From contig CAJIYX010000058.1 in NCBI GenBank assembly GCA_905181725.1, positions 1-61,267 on the forward strand: a stretch of 61,267 bases of DNA, read 5' to 3'. Of the stretch, positions 1-9,008 are shown piece by piece. The notes under the pieces are model-generated. The model searched no databases, was not told where the DNA came from, and was given only the letters and a program-made list of their open reading frames with translations. Within the stretch, counting starts at the first letter, position 1; each line of letters starts with the position of its first letter. The translations under genes and the position numbers were made by a program. This stretch comes from Alphaproteobacteria bacterium UBA830 (GTDB lineage Bacteria; Pseudomonadota; Alphaproteobacteria; MPNO01; UBA830).

Positions 1-124
1 GGCTCAGATCGTCATCAATCAGTGGCTCAGACAGTACAATCACACCCGTCCGCATCAGGCCCTGAACATGCGCCCGCCAGTGCCGGAAACTCTAATCAGC
101 AATGGCACAGAACTTGGGGGCTAG
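1..124 (+). mobile_element. 3' end of an IS3/IS481-type transposase gene (rve integrase core), cut by the window edge
   Basis: Read in frame 2 (codons from base 2), the first 123 bases encode the tail of an rve-type transposase. It contains the hallmark YNHTRPHQALNMRPP near the C-terminus of IS3- and IS481-family DDE transposases, and ends at a TAG at 122-124. The rest of the element lies outside the window, so intactness cannot be judged. I could not identify a terminal inverted repeat in the roughly 170 bases that follow. Those bases (125-292) are less GC-rich than the surrounding genes and hold no convincing gene. The call rests on the motif alone; the exact IS family is uncertain. Confidence 0.7.
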
Positions 125-206
125 ACAAATCTGAACACTCTTTTGGCATTCTATATTGCGTCAGGGCGCCTATCGCCACCATGGGAATGTATATTCAGCT
201 TGATTA

Positions 207-220
207 ATCCGTACACGGAT
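207..220. promoter_or_regulatory. Palindrome upstream of the gentisate dioxygenase-like gene, candidate operator
   Basis: ATCCGT-AC-ACGGAT is a perfect inverted repeat (6-bp arms, 2-bp centre), about 73 bases before the start of the cupin dioxygenase gene. Short perfect palindromes of this size are typical operators for dimeric regulators such as MarR proteins, and a MarR gene lies just beyond the dioxygenase gene. The link between the two is inference. Confidence 0.3.
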
Positions 221-292
221 GATTATATTTGGCTGGAATACCCCGCAGGCGATGGTGCTATCATGCTGCCAAAGCCGCGATCAGGAGGATGA

Positions 293-1348
293 ATGATGAG
301 CCGCGCTTTGCACGAAAAACCCGCAATGACCAACACCCGCGCCGATTTCTACGGTCGCATGGCCGAAGAAAACATGACCCCGCTATGGGAAGTGCTGCAC
401 ACGCTGCTCGCCGAAGAACCCGTGACCGCGGCGATCCCGTATAAATGGGATTATGACGTGTGCCGGCCCTATATCATTGAATCGGCGGGCGTGATTTCGG
501 CGGAAGAGGCCGAACGCCGCGTGCTGGTGCTGCAGAACCCCGGTCTTGAAGGTCGTTCCAGCATTTCGGAATCGCTCTATGGAGGGCTCCAGCTCATCAT
601 GCCTGGCGAAATCGCGCCGGCGCACCGTCATTCGCCCTGCGCATTGCGTTTCATCGTCGAGGGCACCGGTGCCTATACCGCCATCAACGGCGAAAAGGCT
701 TATATGGAAGTCGGCGACCTGATCCTCACCCCGTCCTGGGTGTGGCACGATCATGGCCATGACGGCGACGTCCCGGTGGTCTGGCTAGACGGGCTCGACA
801 TCCCGCTGGTCCGCCAGCTCGGCCCGGTCTTCGCCGAACCCTATCCTGACGCCGAATTCCCCAAGGGCCGACCGACCGGCGACAACATGGCACGCTACGG
901 CGGCAACATGCTGCCCTTCGGCGAAACTTACAAATCCGAAAACTCGCCGGTGTTCCACTATCCCTATGTCGAGACCCGGGCGACGCTGGACCAGGTGTCC
1001 AAGTCCGAGGACATGGATGCCCGCCACGGCTATAAGCTCGAATATATCAACCCGACGAATGGCGGCCCAGTGATGCCGACCATCGCCACCTATATGCAGA
1101 AACTGCCCAACGGCTTCGCCGGTGACGACTATCAGACCACGGCGGCCTGGGTCTATCACTGCGTCGAAGGCAGCGGGCGCACCCATATCGGCGACGAGAC
1201 TATAGAGTGGAAGGCGAAAGACACCTTCATCGTGCCCGCATGGTACAAACACCGCCACGAAGCCGACGCGGATTCGTTCCTGTTTAGCTTCACCGACCAG
1301 CCCATACATCAGAAGCTTGGGCTGTTCCGGGACAATATGCAGGGGTAA
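293..1348 (+). CDS. Gentisate 1,2-dioxygenase-like bicupin protein
   Basis: The 351-residue product matches the length and double-cupin layout of gentisate 1,2-dioxygenase, the Fe(II) enzyme that cleaves gentisate to maleylpyruvate. The N-terminal cupin carries the metal-binding pattern around residues 108-160: APAHRHSP gives H111 and H113, and VWHDHGH gives H152 and H154. The second cupin lies around residues 260-335 and holds H320 and H322. An AGGAGG at about 283 precedes the tandem ATGs at 293/296; an internal ATG near residue 12 is also possible. Maleylpyruvate isomerase and fumarylpyruvate hydrolase genes are not adjacent, so the pathway is incomplete here. Related salicylate or 1-hydroxy-2-naphthoate dioxygenases share the fold, so the substrate is not certain. 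A strong terminator follows. Confidence 0.82.
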   Translation: MMSRALHEKPAMTNTRADFYGRMAEENMTPLWEVLHTLLAEEPVTAAIPYKWDYDVCRPYIIESAGVISAEEAERRVLVLQNPGLEGRSSISESLYGGLQLIMPGEIAPAHRHSPCALRFIVEGTGAYTAINGEKAYMEVGDLILTPSWVWHDHGHDGDVPVVWLDGLDIPLVRQLGPVFAEPYPDAEFPKGRPTGDNMARYGGNMLPFGETYKSENSPVFHYPYVETRATLDQVSKSEDMDARHGYKLEYINPTNGGPVMPTIATYMQKLPNGFAGDDYQTTAAWVYHCVEGSGRTHIGDETIEWKAKDTFIVPAWYKHRHEADADSFLFSFTDQPIHQKLGLFRDNMQG

Positions 1349-1396
1349 TTCCCGACGCTTATTGAGCGCGCCGGGGACGGGGCGGACAAAGATCAA

Positions 1397-1429
1397 ACGC
1401 CGGTGCGGATTTCGCACCGGCGTTTTTTT
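1397..1429 (+). terminator. Rho-independent terminator of the dioxygenase gene
   Basis: A perfect 11-bp stem (ACGCCGGTGCG paired with CGCACCGGCGT) with a 5-base loop is followed by a run of seven T residues. It lies about 50 bases after the dioxygenase stop and before the convergent MarR gene. Confidence 0.9.
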
Positions 1430-1470
1430 AGTGTCTAAGCGCCCGTGCCCGGATTCTCCGAAGTGCTGCG

Positions 1471-1947
1471 CTAACCCCCGTGCAGCTTCGCCAGCAGCGC
1501 AATCAGCTGTGTCCGTTCTGCCTCGCTCAACGCCGCCGCGACATCGGCTTCGTGGCGCACCGCCAGGTCTTTGAGCGCTGTCAGTTCCGCCTCGCCCATA
1601 TCCGTCAGCCGCAGCGCGTGCGACCGGCGGTCGGTGGGTGAGACATGGCGGACAACCAGGCCACGGGCCTCGAGCCGGTCGATGATCTGCACCAGGGTAG
1701 AGCGGTCGAAGCGCAGCGCTTCGGCGACGGCGCTCTGACTAATATCGGGGTTGGCCTCGATCAGCAGCAGCGTGCCGAATTGCGGTGCTGAAATGCCTTC
1801 CTTGCCCACTGTCGCACCGAAATGCTGGAACAGGGTGAGCTGAGCGCAGCGCAGGTTGAAGCCCATCAGGTCCGGCAGCAGACCCATGTCGACGTTGTTG
1901 CGCTTCGCGTCCGCGCTCTTGGCCCCGGCCTTTTTGGGTGCCGCCAT
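1471..1947 (-). CDS. MarR-family transcriptional regulator
   Basis: This 158-residue protein has the MarR winged-helix fold. It shows a helical dimerisation region (about 25-60), the SQSAVAEALRFDRSTL helix-turn-helix (about 70-85), a recognition helix running into DRLEARGLVVR, and the basic wing DRRSHALRLT (about 106-115). A Lys/Ala-rich N-terminal tail precedes the domain. MarR proteins usually repress neighbouring genes and are released by small aromatic ligands. It converges on the aromatic-ring dioxygenase gene and lies 44 bases downstream of a thioesterase gene on the same strand. A role in aromatic catabolism is plausible but inferred. Confidence 0.88.
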   Translation of the reverse strand: MAAPKKAGAKSADAKRNNVDMGLLPDLMGFNLRCAQLTLFQHFGATVGKEGISAPQFGTLLLIEANPDISQSAVAEALRFDRSTLVQIIDRLEARGLVVRHVSPTDRRSHALRLTDMGEAELTALKDLAVRHEADVAAALSEAERTQLIALLAKLHGG

Positions 1948-1991
1948 GCTTGTCTCTTTTCGGGTCCTAGTTCGGGTATTGCTTCGGGTCT

Positions 1992-2408
1992 TTAGCCGAA
2001 GGTCTTCTTGAAATCGTCGGGAATGACCCCGGCTTTGAGCTTGGTGTCGTCCTCGGGGTCGAACAGGCCCCAGATACGGATCTCGGTGCCTTCGACGGCG
2101 ATCTCACCGTCGTTCCAGACATTATGTGTCACGGTAAAGCTTTTGCCGCCGAAGCGCGAAATAAAGCTCTCGATCTCGACATCGTCGGTCCAGCGGCAGC
2201 GGCCCCGGAACGATGCCTGGGCATCAACCAGCGGCAGCCCGGCGATGTTGCAGGCATCGATCAGCTTGTCATAGGGCTCGCCGCCCGCTTCGAGCAGCTT
2301 GTGGGTGCCGATATCGAACCAGCGGAAATAGTTCGGATAGAACATCTGGCCCAGCGGGTCGCAATCGGCCCATTCGGCGCGGGTCTGGTATCTGTTCGTG
2401 AAAGGCAC
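1992..2408 (-). CDS. Hotdog-fold acyl-CoA thioesterase (4-hydroxybenzoyl-CoA thioesterase type)
   Basis: The 138-residue product fits a single 4HBT hotdog domain. Its N-terminal EWADCDPLGQMFYPNYF contains the D-x-x-G-x-x-Y-x-N pattern of the family, with D17 the likely catalytic acid. Such enzymes hydrolyse acyl- or aroyl-CoA thioesters in the cytoplasm. The substrate cannot be read from sequence. It starts 8 bases after pyrE on the same strand, so the two are probably cotranscribed. Proximity to an aromatic dioxygenase and a MarR gene makes an aroyl-CoA substrate possible, which is inference. Confidence 0.8.
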   Translation of the reverse strand: MPFTNRYQTRAEWADCDPLGQMFYPNYFRWFDIGTHKLLEAGGEPYDKLIDACNIAGLPLVDAQASFRGRCRWTDDVEIESFISRFGGKSFTVTHNVWNDGEIAVEGTEIRIWGLFDPEDDTKLKAGVIPDDFKKTFG

Positions 2409-2416
2409 GGTATTAA

Positions 2417-2965
2417 TCAGTCTTCGAAATCTTTGCGGGTCAGGATCGAGATCAGGCGGATGCCTTCTTTTTTGAAGGTCTCTTCCGCGCCTTCGAGCCG
2501 GTCGACCACAGTGACGACAACCGGTACATGCCCATCGCCTTCGCGGCGCACGGCATCGACCGCCTGCATGGCGGAGCCGCCGGTGGTGGTCACGTCCTCG
2601 ACGATCAGCACCTGACCGCCTTTGACCATATTACCCTCGACTTGTTTCTCGGTGCCGCGTTCCTTTACTTCCTTGCGCACCAGGAAGCCCGGCAGCGGGC
2701 GGGCCCCGCCGGACGATGCCATGGCGACGGTGGCGACAATCGGTACCGCCCCGAGCGCCATACCGCCGACGCAATCAAGCTCGATATCGGCTACCGCTTC
2801 GAGGATCAGCTCGCCCGTCAGCCGTGCGCCGTCGGGGTCCATCACGCTCGGCTTCATATCGAAGTAGTAGGCGCTCGTCACACCGGAGGCGAGTTTGAAG
2901 TCACCCCCGCGCGAAAGCGATTTTGCGGCGATGATGTCGCGCAGCTGTTTCTTCCGGTCGTCCAT
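2417..2965 (-). CDS. pyrE: Orotate phosphoribosyltransferase
   Basis: PyrE transfers the phosphoribosyl group of PRPP to orotate in pyrimidine synthesis. The PRPP-binding signature VLIVEDVTTTGGSA lies at residues 119-132, and the flexible-loop lysines (RKEVKERGTEK) at about 98-108. I place the start at the ATG at 2965 (MDDRKK...), because AGGAAAC lies just upstream. The reading frame also extends to a TTG at 2983 that has no ribosome-binding site. The product is 182 residues, slightly short but normal for type-II family members. It is followed closely by the thioesterase gene and lies downstream of the CoxL-like gene on the same strand. Confidence 0.93.
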   Translation of the reverse strand: MDDRKKQLRDIIAAKSLSRGGDFKLASGVTSAYYFDMKPSVMDPDGARLTGELILEAVADIELDCVGGMALGAVPIVATVAMASSGGARPLPGFLVRKEVKERGTEKQVEGNMVKGGQVLIVEDVTTTGGSAMQAVDAVRREGDGHVPVVVTVVDRLEGAEETFKKEGIRLISILTRKDFED

Positions 2966-3009
2966 ACGTTTCCTGTTCCCCAAATATATTTGTCTGTGTC
3001 TGGTGTTTT

Positions 3010-3051
3010 ACGCGGCTTTGCCGCCCCGCCGCGTCACGCGGCTTTGCCGCC
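3010..3051. repeat. Direct repeat of a 16-bp hairpin unit at the 3' end of the CoxL-like gene
   Basis: ACGCGGCTTTGCCGCC occurs at 3010-3025 and again at 3036-3051. The second copy encodes the last residues and stop of the CoxL-like gene (GGKAA on the minus strand). Each copy can fold into a GCGGC-AAA-GCCGC hairpin on the minus strand, so the pair could act as a weak terminator or be a tail duplication. Confidence 0.6.
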
Positions 3052-5352
3052 ATGCATAGCCTGCCACACCTTCATCGGTGTCGCCGGCATCTCGATATCT
3101 TTCACGCCGTATTCGGCCAGCGCATCGACAATCGCGTTGACTACCGCGGCGGTCGATCCCACCGTGCCGGATTCGCCGCCACCCTTCACTCCCAGCGGAT
3201 TGGTCTGGCATGTTTCAACGAAATCGGCGGTTTCGATCATCGGCAGATCGTCGGCGCGCGGCATGCAGTAATCCATGAACGACCCGGCGAGGATCTGGCC
3301 ATCCGAATCGTAGGTCACGTCTTCCATCAGCGCCTGGCCGACACCCTGCGCGACGCCGCCATGCACCTGGCCGCCGAGCAGCAGCGGGTTGATGACCTCG
3401 CCCGAATCATTGACCGCGATATGGCGAACCAGTTCGACAAACCCGGTATCCGGATCGATCTCGACCTCTGAGAAATGCGTACCATTGGGCCAGTTGGGAC
3501 CGGTTTCCGGCGTCCACGTGCCTTCGGCTTCCAGCCCGAGACCGAGATGGCCGGGCCATCCCATCGGCATGTAAGACATCGGCACCATGTCGCAGATATG
3601 GATCGATTTATCGGTCCCGGCGACCGTCAGTTCGCCCTCGCTAAACTCGATATCTTCTTCCGCCGCTTCGAGCACATGGGCGGCGATCTTCTTCGCCTTC
3701 TCGATGATCTTGTCGGCGGCGGCGCGCAGTGCCGAGCCGCCAATGGTCATGGAGCGGGATCCATACGTGCCGCGCCCGTAGGTGACGGTGTCAGTATCGC
3801 CCTGTACCAGGCGGATTTTCTCGAACGGCACACCGAGCCAGGAATGGATCATCTGGGCATAGGCTGTCTGGTGACCCTGTCCGTGGCTGTGGGTACCGGC
3901 GACGACCGATACCGCGCCGGTCTCGTCAAACCGGATTTCCATCCGGTCGTTAAACGGCGAGGCAAAATCGATAAACGAACACACGCCGATGCCACGCAGC
4001 TTTCTGCGGGATGCGGTCTCCGCCTTGCGGGCAGGATAGCCCGGCAGGTCGGCGACCTCGGCCGCGTGTTCGGTGATGCCGGCGAAATCGCCCGAATCGT
4101 AAACCGTGGGCACCAGCGTGGTGAACGGCATCTTTTCCTTGGGGATGTAGTTGCGCTTGCGGATCTCCACCGGATCGATGCCCATCTCGTCCGCTGCGAT
4201 ATCGAGCAGGCGTTCGACCACGTAGACCGCCTCGGGGCGTCCCGCGCCACGATAGGGCCCGGTCCAGGTGGTGTGGCTGAACACGACGCGGATATGGATA
4301 TGCATCGCCTCGTATTCATAGACATTGGGATACACCATCGAGCCGATACAGGCGGGCACCGGCGCGGAGGACGACAGGTACGCGCCGAGGCCGTAATCGG
4401 CGAGCACGCGGATGGCGATGATCTTGCCGTTGGCATCCAGCGCCATTTCGCTCAGGCATTCGGCATCACGGCCATGGGTGTCGCTGACCAGAGATTCCGA
4501 CCGGGTCGCGGTCCATTTAACCGGCCGGTGCAGGCGCATTGCCGACCAGGCGCACATGGCGTCCTCGGGGAACACGCCGCCCTTCATGCCGAACCCGCCG
4601 CCGACATCGGGGGCAACCACGCGGAACGCGGTGGCCGGTTTGTGGAAAATTTCGGCATAGGCCGCGCGGTGCTGATGGGTGCCCTGGCTCGACATATAGA
4701 TCGTCCAGTTCTGCTGAGACGTCCGGTATTCGGCCAGCGCCGCGCGCGGTTCCATCGCGTTGGCGGAAATCCGGTTGTTGTGCAGATCGGCTTTGACCAC
4801 ATGGGCGGCCCTGGCGAAGGCGGCATCGGTCGCTGCGGCATCGCCACGGTCCATCTCGAACCACAGATTACCCTTGTTCTCTTCCCAGACCTGGGCAGCA
4901 CCATCCTTGACGGCTTCCCGGGTCGATCCGACCGCGGGCAATGCTGCGTAATCGACCAGGATCATCTCGGCGGCGTCCTGCGCCTGGTTGGCGGTATCGG
5001 CGACGACAAAGGCGACGCAATCGCCGACGCAGCGAACGCGGTCGCTGACCAGGATCGGGTGGGACGGGGTCGGGGAGGCCGGGCCGCCAAACGCCATTGG
5101 CGGCACGTGGCAATGGATCGCGCCGATCCCGTCGGCGGCGACATCCTTGCCGGTCAGGACAAGCTGGACACCGGGGGCTGCCTCGGCGGCGGCCGTGTCG
5201 ATGGATTTGATATCGGCATGGGCATGCGGCGAGCGCAGCACATAGCCGTATAGCTGGTCGTGAAGATTGATGTCGTCGACATATTGTCCCTGACCCATCA
5301 GAAATTTCGGATCTTCCGTGCGCGGCACGGGCTGACCAACACCGAATTGCAT
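3034..5352 (-). CDS. Xanthine dehydrogenase/CO dehydrogenase-type molybdopterin-binding subunit (form II CoxL-like)
   Basis: This 772-residue protein has the full architecture of the large subunit of molybdenum hydroxylases. An N-terminal a/b hammerhead domain (about 15-130) is followed by the molybdopterin-binding domains. Visible motifs are GGGFGMKGG (251-259), YRGAGRP (about 367-373), a GQGHQTAYAQ segment and, near the C-terminus, GGGESGTVGS with the expected active-site Glu. YRGAGR is the 'form II' signature. True aerobic CO dehydrogenases carry AYxCSFR, so CO is unlikely to be the substrate. The medium (FAD) and small (2Fe-2S) subunit genes that normally accompany it are absent from the window. 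Substrate unknown. Confidence 0.88.
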   Translation of the reverse strand: MQFGVGQPVPRTEDPKFLMGQGQYVDDINLHDQLYGYVLRSPHAHADIKSIDTAAAEAAPGVQLVLTGKDVAADGIGAIHCHVPPMAFGGPASPTPSHPILVSDRVRCVGDCVAFVVADTANQAQDAAEMILVDYAALPAVGSTREAVKDGAAQVWEENKGNLWFEMDRGDAAATDAAFARAAHVVKADLHNNRISANAMEPRAALAEYRTSQQNWTIYMSSQGTHQHRAAYAEIFHKPATAFRVVAPDVGGGFGMKGGVFPEDAMCAWSAMRLHRPVKWTATRSESLVSDTHGRDAECLSEMALDANGKIIAIRVLADYGLGAYLSSSAPVPACIGSMVYPNVYEYEAMHIHIRVVFSHTTWTGPYRGAGRPEAVYVVERLLDIAADEMGIDPVEIRKRNYIPKEKMPFTTLVPTVYDSGDFAGITEHAAEVADLPGYPARKAETASRRKLRGIGVCSFIDFASPFNDRMEIRFDETGAVSVVAGTHSHGQGHQTAYAQMIHSWLGVPFEKIRLVQGDTDTVTYGRGTYGSRSMTIGGSALRAAADKIIEKAKKIAAHVLEAAEEDIEFSEGELTVAGTDKSIHICDMVPMSYMPMGWPGHLGLGLEAEGTWTPETGPNWPNGTHFSEVEIDPDTGFVELVRHIAVNDSGEVINPLLLGGQVHGGVAQGVGQALMEDVTYDSDGQILAGSFMDYCMPRADDLPMIETADFVETCQTNPLGVKGGGESGTVGSTAAVVNAIVDALAEYGVKDIEMPATPMKVWQAMHGGKAA

Positions 5353-5480
5353 GCGTATATCCCTTTGATTTGGGGGTTGTCCCTGTATCGGCAGATATTT
5401 ACGTAAACGCCGGGGCGAGTCGAGGGGCGGGGGCCTAAAACAGTGGACTTCGACCCCCTTCTGGCCATATTACCCGCGCT

Positions 5481-6353
5481 ATGACCGAATTGGCTTTCAC
5501 AAAGATGCACGGGCTCGGCAACGACTTCGTGGTGATTGATGCGCGCACCGGGAAACCGGGGTATGGCGTGGCGATTGATGGTGTGCGCGCGGCGGCGATT
5601 GCCGACCGGCGCACCGGTGTCGGCTGCGACCAGTTCATCATCATCGAAGATGCGCCGGATACGGCATCGGACGCCTTTATGCGCATCCGCAATGCCGATG
5701 GCGGCGAGGTCGATGCGTGTGGCAACGCGACCCGCTGTATCGGTGCGGTCCTGCTGGATGAGACCGGCAGCGATGAGGTCCGTGTGCGTACCGGCGCCGA
5801 CCTGCTGACGGTATCGCGCGCAGGATATGGGCTGGTGACCGTCGATATGGGTGTCCCGCGCCTTGGTTGGGAAGATATCCCGCTCAGCGCCGAGGCTGAT
5901 ACATTGCACCTTGATCTGTCCTGCGGCCCGCTCAGCGACCCCGCGGCGGCCAGCATGGGCAATCCGCATGCGACGTTTTTTGTCGAAGAGATGGGGTCCG
6001 TGCCGATTGCGCTGGTCGGGCCGGAACTGGAACACAACCCGGTTTTCCCCGAACGCGCCAATATCGGCGTTGCCCAAATACTGGCGCCCGACCGGATGCA
6101 CCTGCGCGTCTGGGAACGCGGTGTCGGGCTAACATCGGCCTGCGGCACCGGAGCCTGCGCGGCGGTGGTGAATGCCAGCCGGCGCGAGCTTGGAAACCGG
6201 CGCATGGTGGTAGTGGTCGATGGCGGTGAATTGCTGATCGACTGGCGCGAGGACCGGCCGTTGGGCGCAGGCCGTGTGTTTATGACCGGGCCTGCCGAAA
6301 CCAGTTTCTCCGGCACAATCCCGGAAGGGTTACTGGGCGATCTCCCGTCATGA
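5481..6353 (+). CDS. dapF: Diaminopimelate epimerase
   Basis: DapF interconverts LL- and meso-diaminopimelate for lysine and peptidoglycan synthesis. Both catalytic cysteines are present: C80 in [10 protein letters not shown] and C221 in [11 protein letters not shown]. The 290-residue length is slightly above the typical 270-280. It begins 128 bases from the divergent CoxL-like gene, so the promoter must lie in 5353-5480. Its TGA overlaps the start of mtaB (ATGA), implying translational coupling in a dapF-mtaB-ftsY operon, an order I recognise from alphaproteobacteria. Confidence 0.96.
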   Translation: MTELAFTKMHGLGNDFVVIDARTGKPGYGVAIDGVRAAAIADRRTGVGCDQFIIIEDAPDTASDAFMRIRNADGGEVDACGNATRCIGAVLLDETGSDEVRVRTGADLLTVSRAGYGLVTVDMGVPRLGWEDIPLSAEADTLHLDLSCGPLSDPAAASMGNPHATFFVEEMGSVPIALVGPELEHNPVFPERANIGVAQILAPDRMHLRVWERGVGLTSACGTGACAAVVNASRRELGNRRMVVVVDGGELLIDWREDRPLGAGRVFMTGPAETSFSGTIPEGLLGDLPS

Positions 6354-7612
6354 GCGCGCCTAAAATCCTCACCTTCGGCTGTCGTCTGAACGCTTTCGAA
6401 TCGGAGGTCATGCGCGGCCATGCCGAGGCGGCGGGCATGACGGACGCCATTATCGTCAACTCCTGCGCGGTGACCGCCGAGGCCGAGCGCCAGGTCCGCC
6501 AGTCTATCCGTCGTGCCCGGCGTGAAAACCCGGAATCGAAGATCATCGTCACCGGTTGTGCCGCCCAGATCGATCCCGACAGGTATGCGACGATGGAAGA
6601 GGTCGACCGCGTCATCGGCAATGAGGAAAAACTCGCGGCCGACACCTGGCAAATCAAAGACGATACGCCGCGCGTCTCCGTCAATGACATCATGAATGTG
6701 CGCGAAACAGCGCCCCACCTGATTGCCGGTTTCGAAGGCCGTGCGCGTGCCTTTGTTGAAATTCAGCAGGGCTGCGATCACCGCTGTACATTCTGCATCA
6801 TTCCCTTCGGGCGCGGCAATAACCGCTCCGTACCGATCGGAGTAATCGTTGAACAGGTGCGCCTGCTGGTTGCCGAGGGCTACCGCGAGATCGTGCTGAC
6901 CGGGGTCGATATCACCGATTACGGCAAGGACCTGCCCGCCACGCCGCGCCTCGGCGAGATGATAAAACGTCTGCTGACCCTGGTGCCCAACCTGCCGCGC
7001 CTGCGGTTGAGCTCTGTCGATCCGGCGGAGATCGACGACGCGCTGTTCGATCTGATCGCCCATGAGCCGCGCCTGATGCCGCATTTTCATATCAGCGTGC
7101 AGGCCGGCGACGACCTGATCCTGAAGCGGATGAAGCGCCGCCACAGCCGCGCCGATATCGAGGCCTTTGTCGACAAGGTCCGCGCGCGCCGGCCCGATGC
7201 GGTGTTTGGTGCCGATTTCATTGCGGGCTTCCCGACCGAATCCGACGCCGCCTTCGCCAACTCGGTCTCGCTGGTCGAGACCTGCGGGCTGACCTGGCTG
7301 CACGTGTTTCCCTATTCCGAACGCCCCGGCACGCCGGCGGCCAAGATGCCCCAACTGCCCGGCAACGTGCGCAAGGAGCGCGCGGCGGCGCTGCGGGCGG
7401 CCGGTGACGTTCAGGTAGGCAGGTTCCTCGATGCACAGGTTGGGATAACGGCGGACGTGCTGGTCGAAAAGGATGCCGGCCATGGCGGGGAAGGCCGCTC
7501 GCCGCATTTCGTCCCGGTGCGCATCGAAGGTGCGTATGAGCCAGGGACTATCGTGTCGGCCAGAATAGTCGGTCGTGACAACGACACGCTGATCGCGCAC
7601 AAAGCAGCATGA
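6350..7612 (+). CDS. mtaB: tRNA N6-threonylcarbamoyladenosine(37) methylthiotransferase MtaB
   Basis: This is a radical-SAM methylthiotransferase that converts t6A37 to ms2t6A in tRNA. The N-terminal UPF0004 domain supplies three cluster cysteines: C11 in TFGCRLN, C39 in NSCAVT and C70 in VTGCAAQ. The radical-SAM CxxxCxxC is C141/C145/C148 in GCDHRCTFC. The TFGCRLN/NSCAVT pattern and the 420-residue length fit MtaB better than MiaB or RimO. It overlaps dapF by 4 bases upstream and ftsY by 4 bases downstream. Confidence 0.93.
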   Translation: MSAPKILTFGCRLNAFESEVMRGHAEAAGMTDAIIVNSCAVTAEAERQVRQSIRRARRENPESKIIVTGCAAQIDPDRYATMEEVDRVIGNEEKLAADTWQIKDDTPRVSVNDIMNVRETAPHLIAGFEGRARAFVEIQQGCDHRCTFCIIPFGRGNNRSVPIGVIVEQVRLLVAEGYREIVLTGVDITDYGKDLPATPRLGEMIKRLLTLVPNLPRLRLSSVDPAEIDDALFDLIAHEPRLMPHFHISVQAGDDLILKRMKRRHSRADIEAFVDKVRARRPDAVFGADFIAGFPTESDAAFANSVSLVETCGLTWLHVFPYSERPGTPAAKMPQLPGNVRKERAAALRAAGDVQVGRFLDAQVGITADVLVEKDAGHGGEGRSPHFVPVRIEGAYEPGTIVSARIVGRDNDTLIAHKAA

Positions 7613-8541
7613 CCGAACAGAAAAAAGGCTGGCTCGCCCGCCTCCGCGCCGGACTCAGCCGCACGTCGTCCCGCCTGTCCGACGGCATTTCGGGCATTTT
7701 TACTGGCCGCAAGCTGGATGACGCGGCGCTTGAAGATCTCGAAGATCTGCTGATCACCTCCGACCTCGGTGTCGAGACGGCGGCGAAGCTGTCAGCCGAA
7801 CTCGCGCGCACGCGGTTCGACAAGGAAGTCTCGGCGGATGAGATCCGCACCGCACTGGCCGCCCAGGTAACGACGATCCTGGAACCGGTAGCGACGCCGC
7901 TGGTCGTGGACCCGGCGCATCGCCCGCATATCATTCTGGTCACCGGGGTCAACGGGTCGGGCAAAACGACGACCATCGGCAAGCTCGCCAAACAGCTGAA
8001 GGAAGATGGCAAGTCGGTCATGCTGGCGGCGGGCGATACATACCGTGCCGCGGCCATCGAGCAGCTCAAAATCTGGGGGGAGCGTTCGGGCTGTCCCGTG
8101 GTGTCGACCAGCCAGGGCGCCGATGCCGCAAGCCTCGCGTTTGAGGCGATCGACCGCGCCCGCGCCGAGAACATGGACGTGCTGATTATAGATACAGCCG
8201 GGCGCCTGCAGAACCGCGAAGATCTGATGCAGCAGCTTCAAAAAGTCGTCCGCGTGATTACCAAGCAGGATGAAACAGCGCCGCACGATACATTGCTGGT
8301 GCTCGACGCGACGACCGGCCAGAACGCCCATTCGCAGGTCCAGACCTTTCAGATCATGTGCAACGTCACCGGGCTGATTGTCACCAAGCTGGATGGATCT
8401 GCGCGCGGCGGCGTGCTGGTGGCGCTAGCGGAAAGGTTTGCGCTGCCGGTCCACGCGATCGGTGTCGGCGAAGGCGAAGACGACTTGCGGCCGTTCGAGG
8501 CCGAGGCGTTCGCGAAGTCGCTGGTGGGTCTGGCCGACTAG
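7609..8541 (+). CDS. ftsY: Signal recognition particle receptor FtsY
   Basis: FtsY is the membrane-associated SRP GTPase that docks ribosome-Ffh complexes at the translocon. The NG domain shows the P-loop GVNGSGKTT (113-121), DTAGR (195-199), TKLDG (259-263) and the GVGEGEDDLRPF closing motif near the C-terminus. At 310 residues it has only a short basic N-terminal lead (KKGWLARLRAGL) in place of the long acidic A domain of Escherichia coli FtsY. Its partner Ffh is encoded in the same window at 13086. The stop codon overlaps the convergent stop of the DOPA-dioxygenase-like gene (shared CTAG). Confidence 0.97.
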   Translation: MTEQKKGWLARLRAGLSRTSSRLSDGISGIFTGRKLDDAALEDLEDLLITSDLGVETAAKLSAELARTRFDKEVSADEIRTALAAQVTTILEPVATPLVVDPAHRPHIILVTGVNGSGKTTTIGKLAKQLKEDGKSVMLAAGDTYRAAAIEQLKIWGERSGCPVVSTSQGADAASLAFEAIDRARAENMDVLIIDTAGRLQNREDLMQQLQKVVRVITKQDETAPHDTLLVLDATTGQNAHSQVQTFQIMCNVTGLIVTKLDGSARGGVLVALAERFALPVHAIGVGEGEDDLRPFEAEAFAKSLVGLAD

Positions 8542-8936
8542 GCCTGCCGCCCGCCCGCGCGCAGAAATTCCAGCCGCAGGTCGAGCTTCTCGCCCATCCA
8601 AAGCGGATACCAGGCGTGGTCCCTGAACGCGTCTTCCGCGTCGGGATGAAGCAGGATCGTCAGGTCGTCGCGGTTATACATCAGCCACGGCACGATCTCG
8701 GCAAACAGGTCGTGGTCGAATTCGATCTGGTACATCGCCTGCGGGTGTGGCCCCACGGCGGTGTCGCGGAACCGGCCCATGCGGACCTGACCCGGCCATT
8801 TTGCCCACGCCTTTTCGCGCAGCCGGGATGCTTTTTCCCGAACCGCGTCGTCATCGCCGTAATAGATGTGGGCGTGGTAGTAGTTGATCTTGGTCTCGTC
8901 GCCGTTCTCAAACGTCTTGTCTGTCGTCTCTGGCAT
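8538..8936 (-). CDS. DOPA 4,5-dioxygenase family protein
   Basis: The 132-residue product matches the small DOPA 4,5-dioxygenase family. It contains the conserved histidine motifs YYHAHIYY, VGPHPQAMYQIEF and LLHPDAEDAFRDH, spaced as in the family. Fungal and plant members perform extradiol cleavage in betalain synthesis. Bacterial members are common, but few have a known substrate, so the physiological role is open. It is a single gene converging on ftsY. Confidence 0.82.
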   Translation of the reverse strand: MPETTDKTFENGDETKINYYHAHIYYGDDDAVREKASRLREKAWAKWPGQVRMGRFRDTAVGPHPQAMYQIEFDHDLFAEIVPWLMYNRDDLTILLHPDAEDAFRDHAWYPLWMGEKLDLRLEFLRAGGRQA

Positions 8937-9008
8937 CGGTTCATCCAGGTGTGAGGCTCTGTGGCGTCAGGATACATGCTTCGGGACGCGCCACAAAGGC
9001 ACTCGGGC

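Noticed and set aside
3475..5253. Plus-strand open frame of 592 codons
   Set aside because: It lies entirely antisense to the CoxL-like gene and reflects GC-rich third positions; the product has an implausible composition.
5435..7600. Minus-strand open frame of 721 codons
   Set aside because: Antisense shadow of dapF and mtaB, both of which have complete catalytic motifs.
8536..8541. Shared CTAG of the ftsY and DOPA-dioxygenase-like stops as a functional signal
   Set aside because: Overlapping convergent stops are common in compact genomes and nothing else suggests a role.
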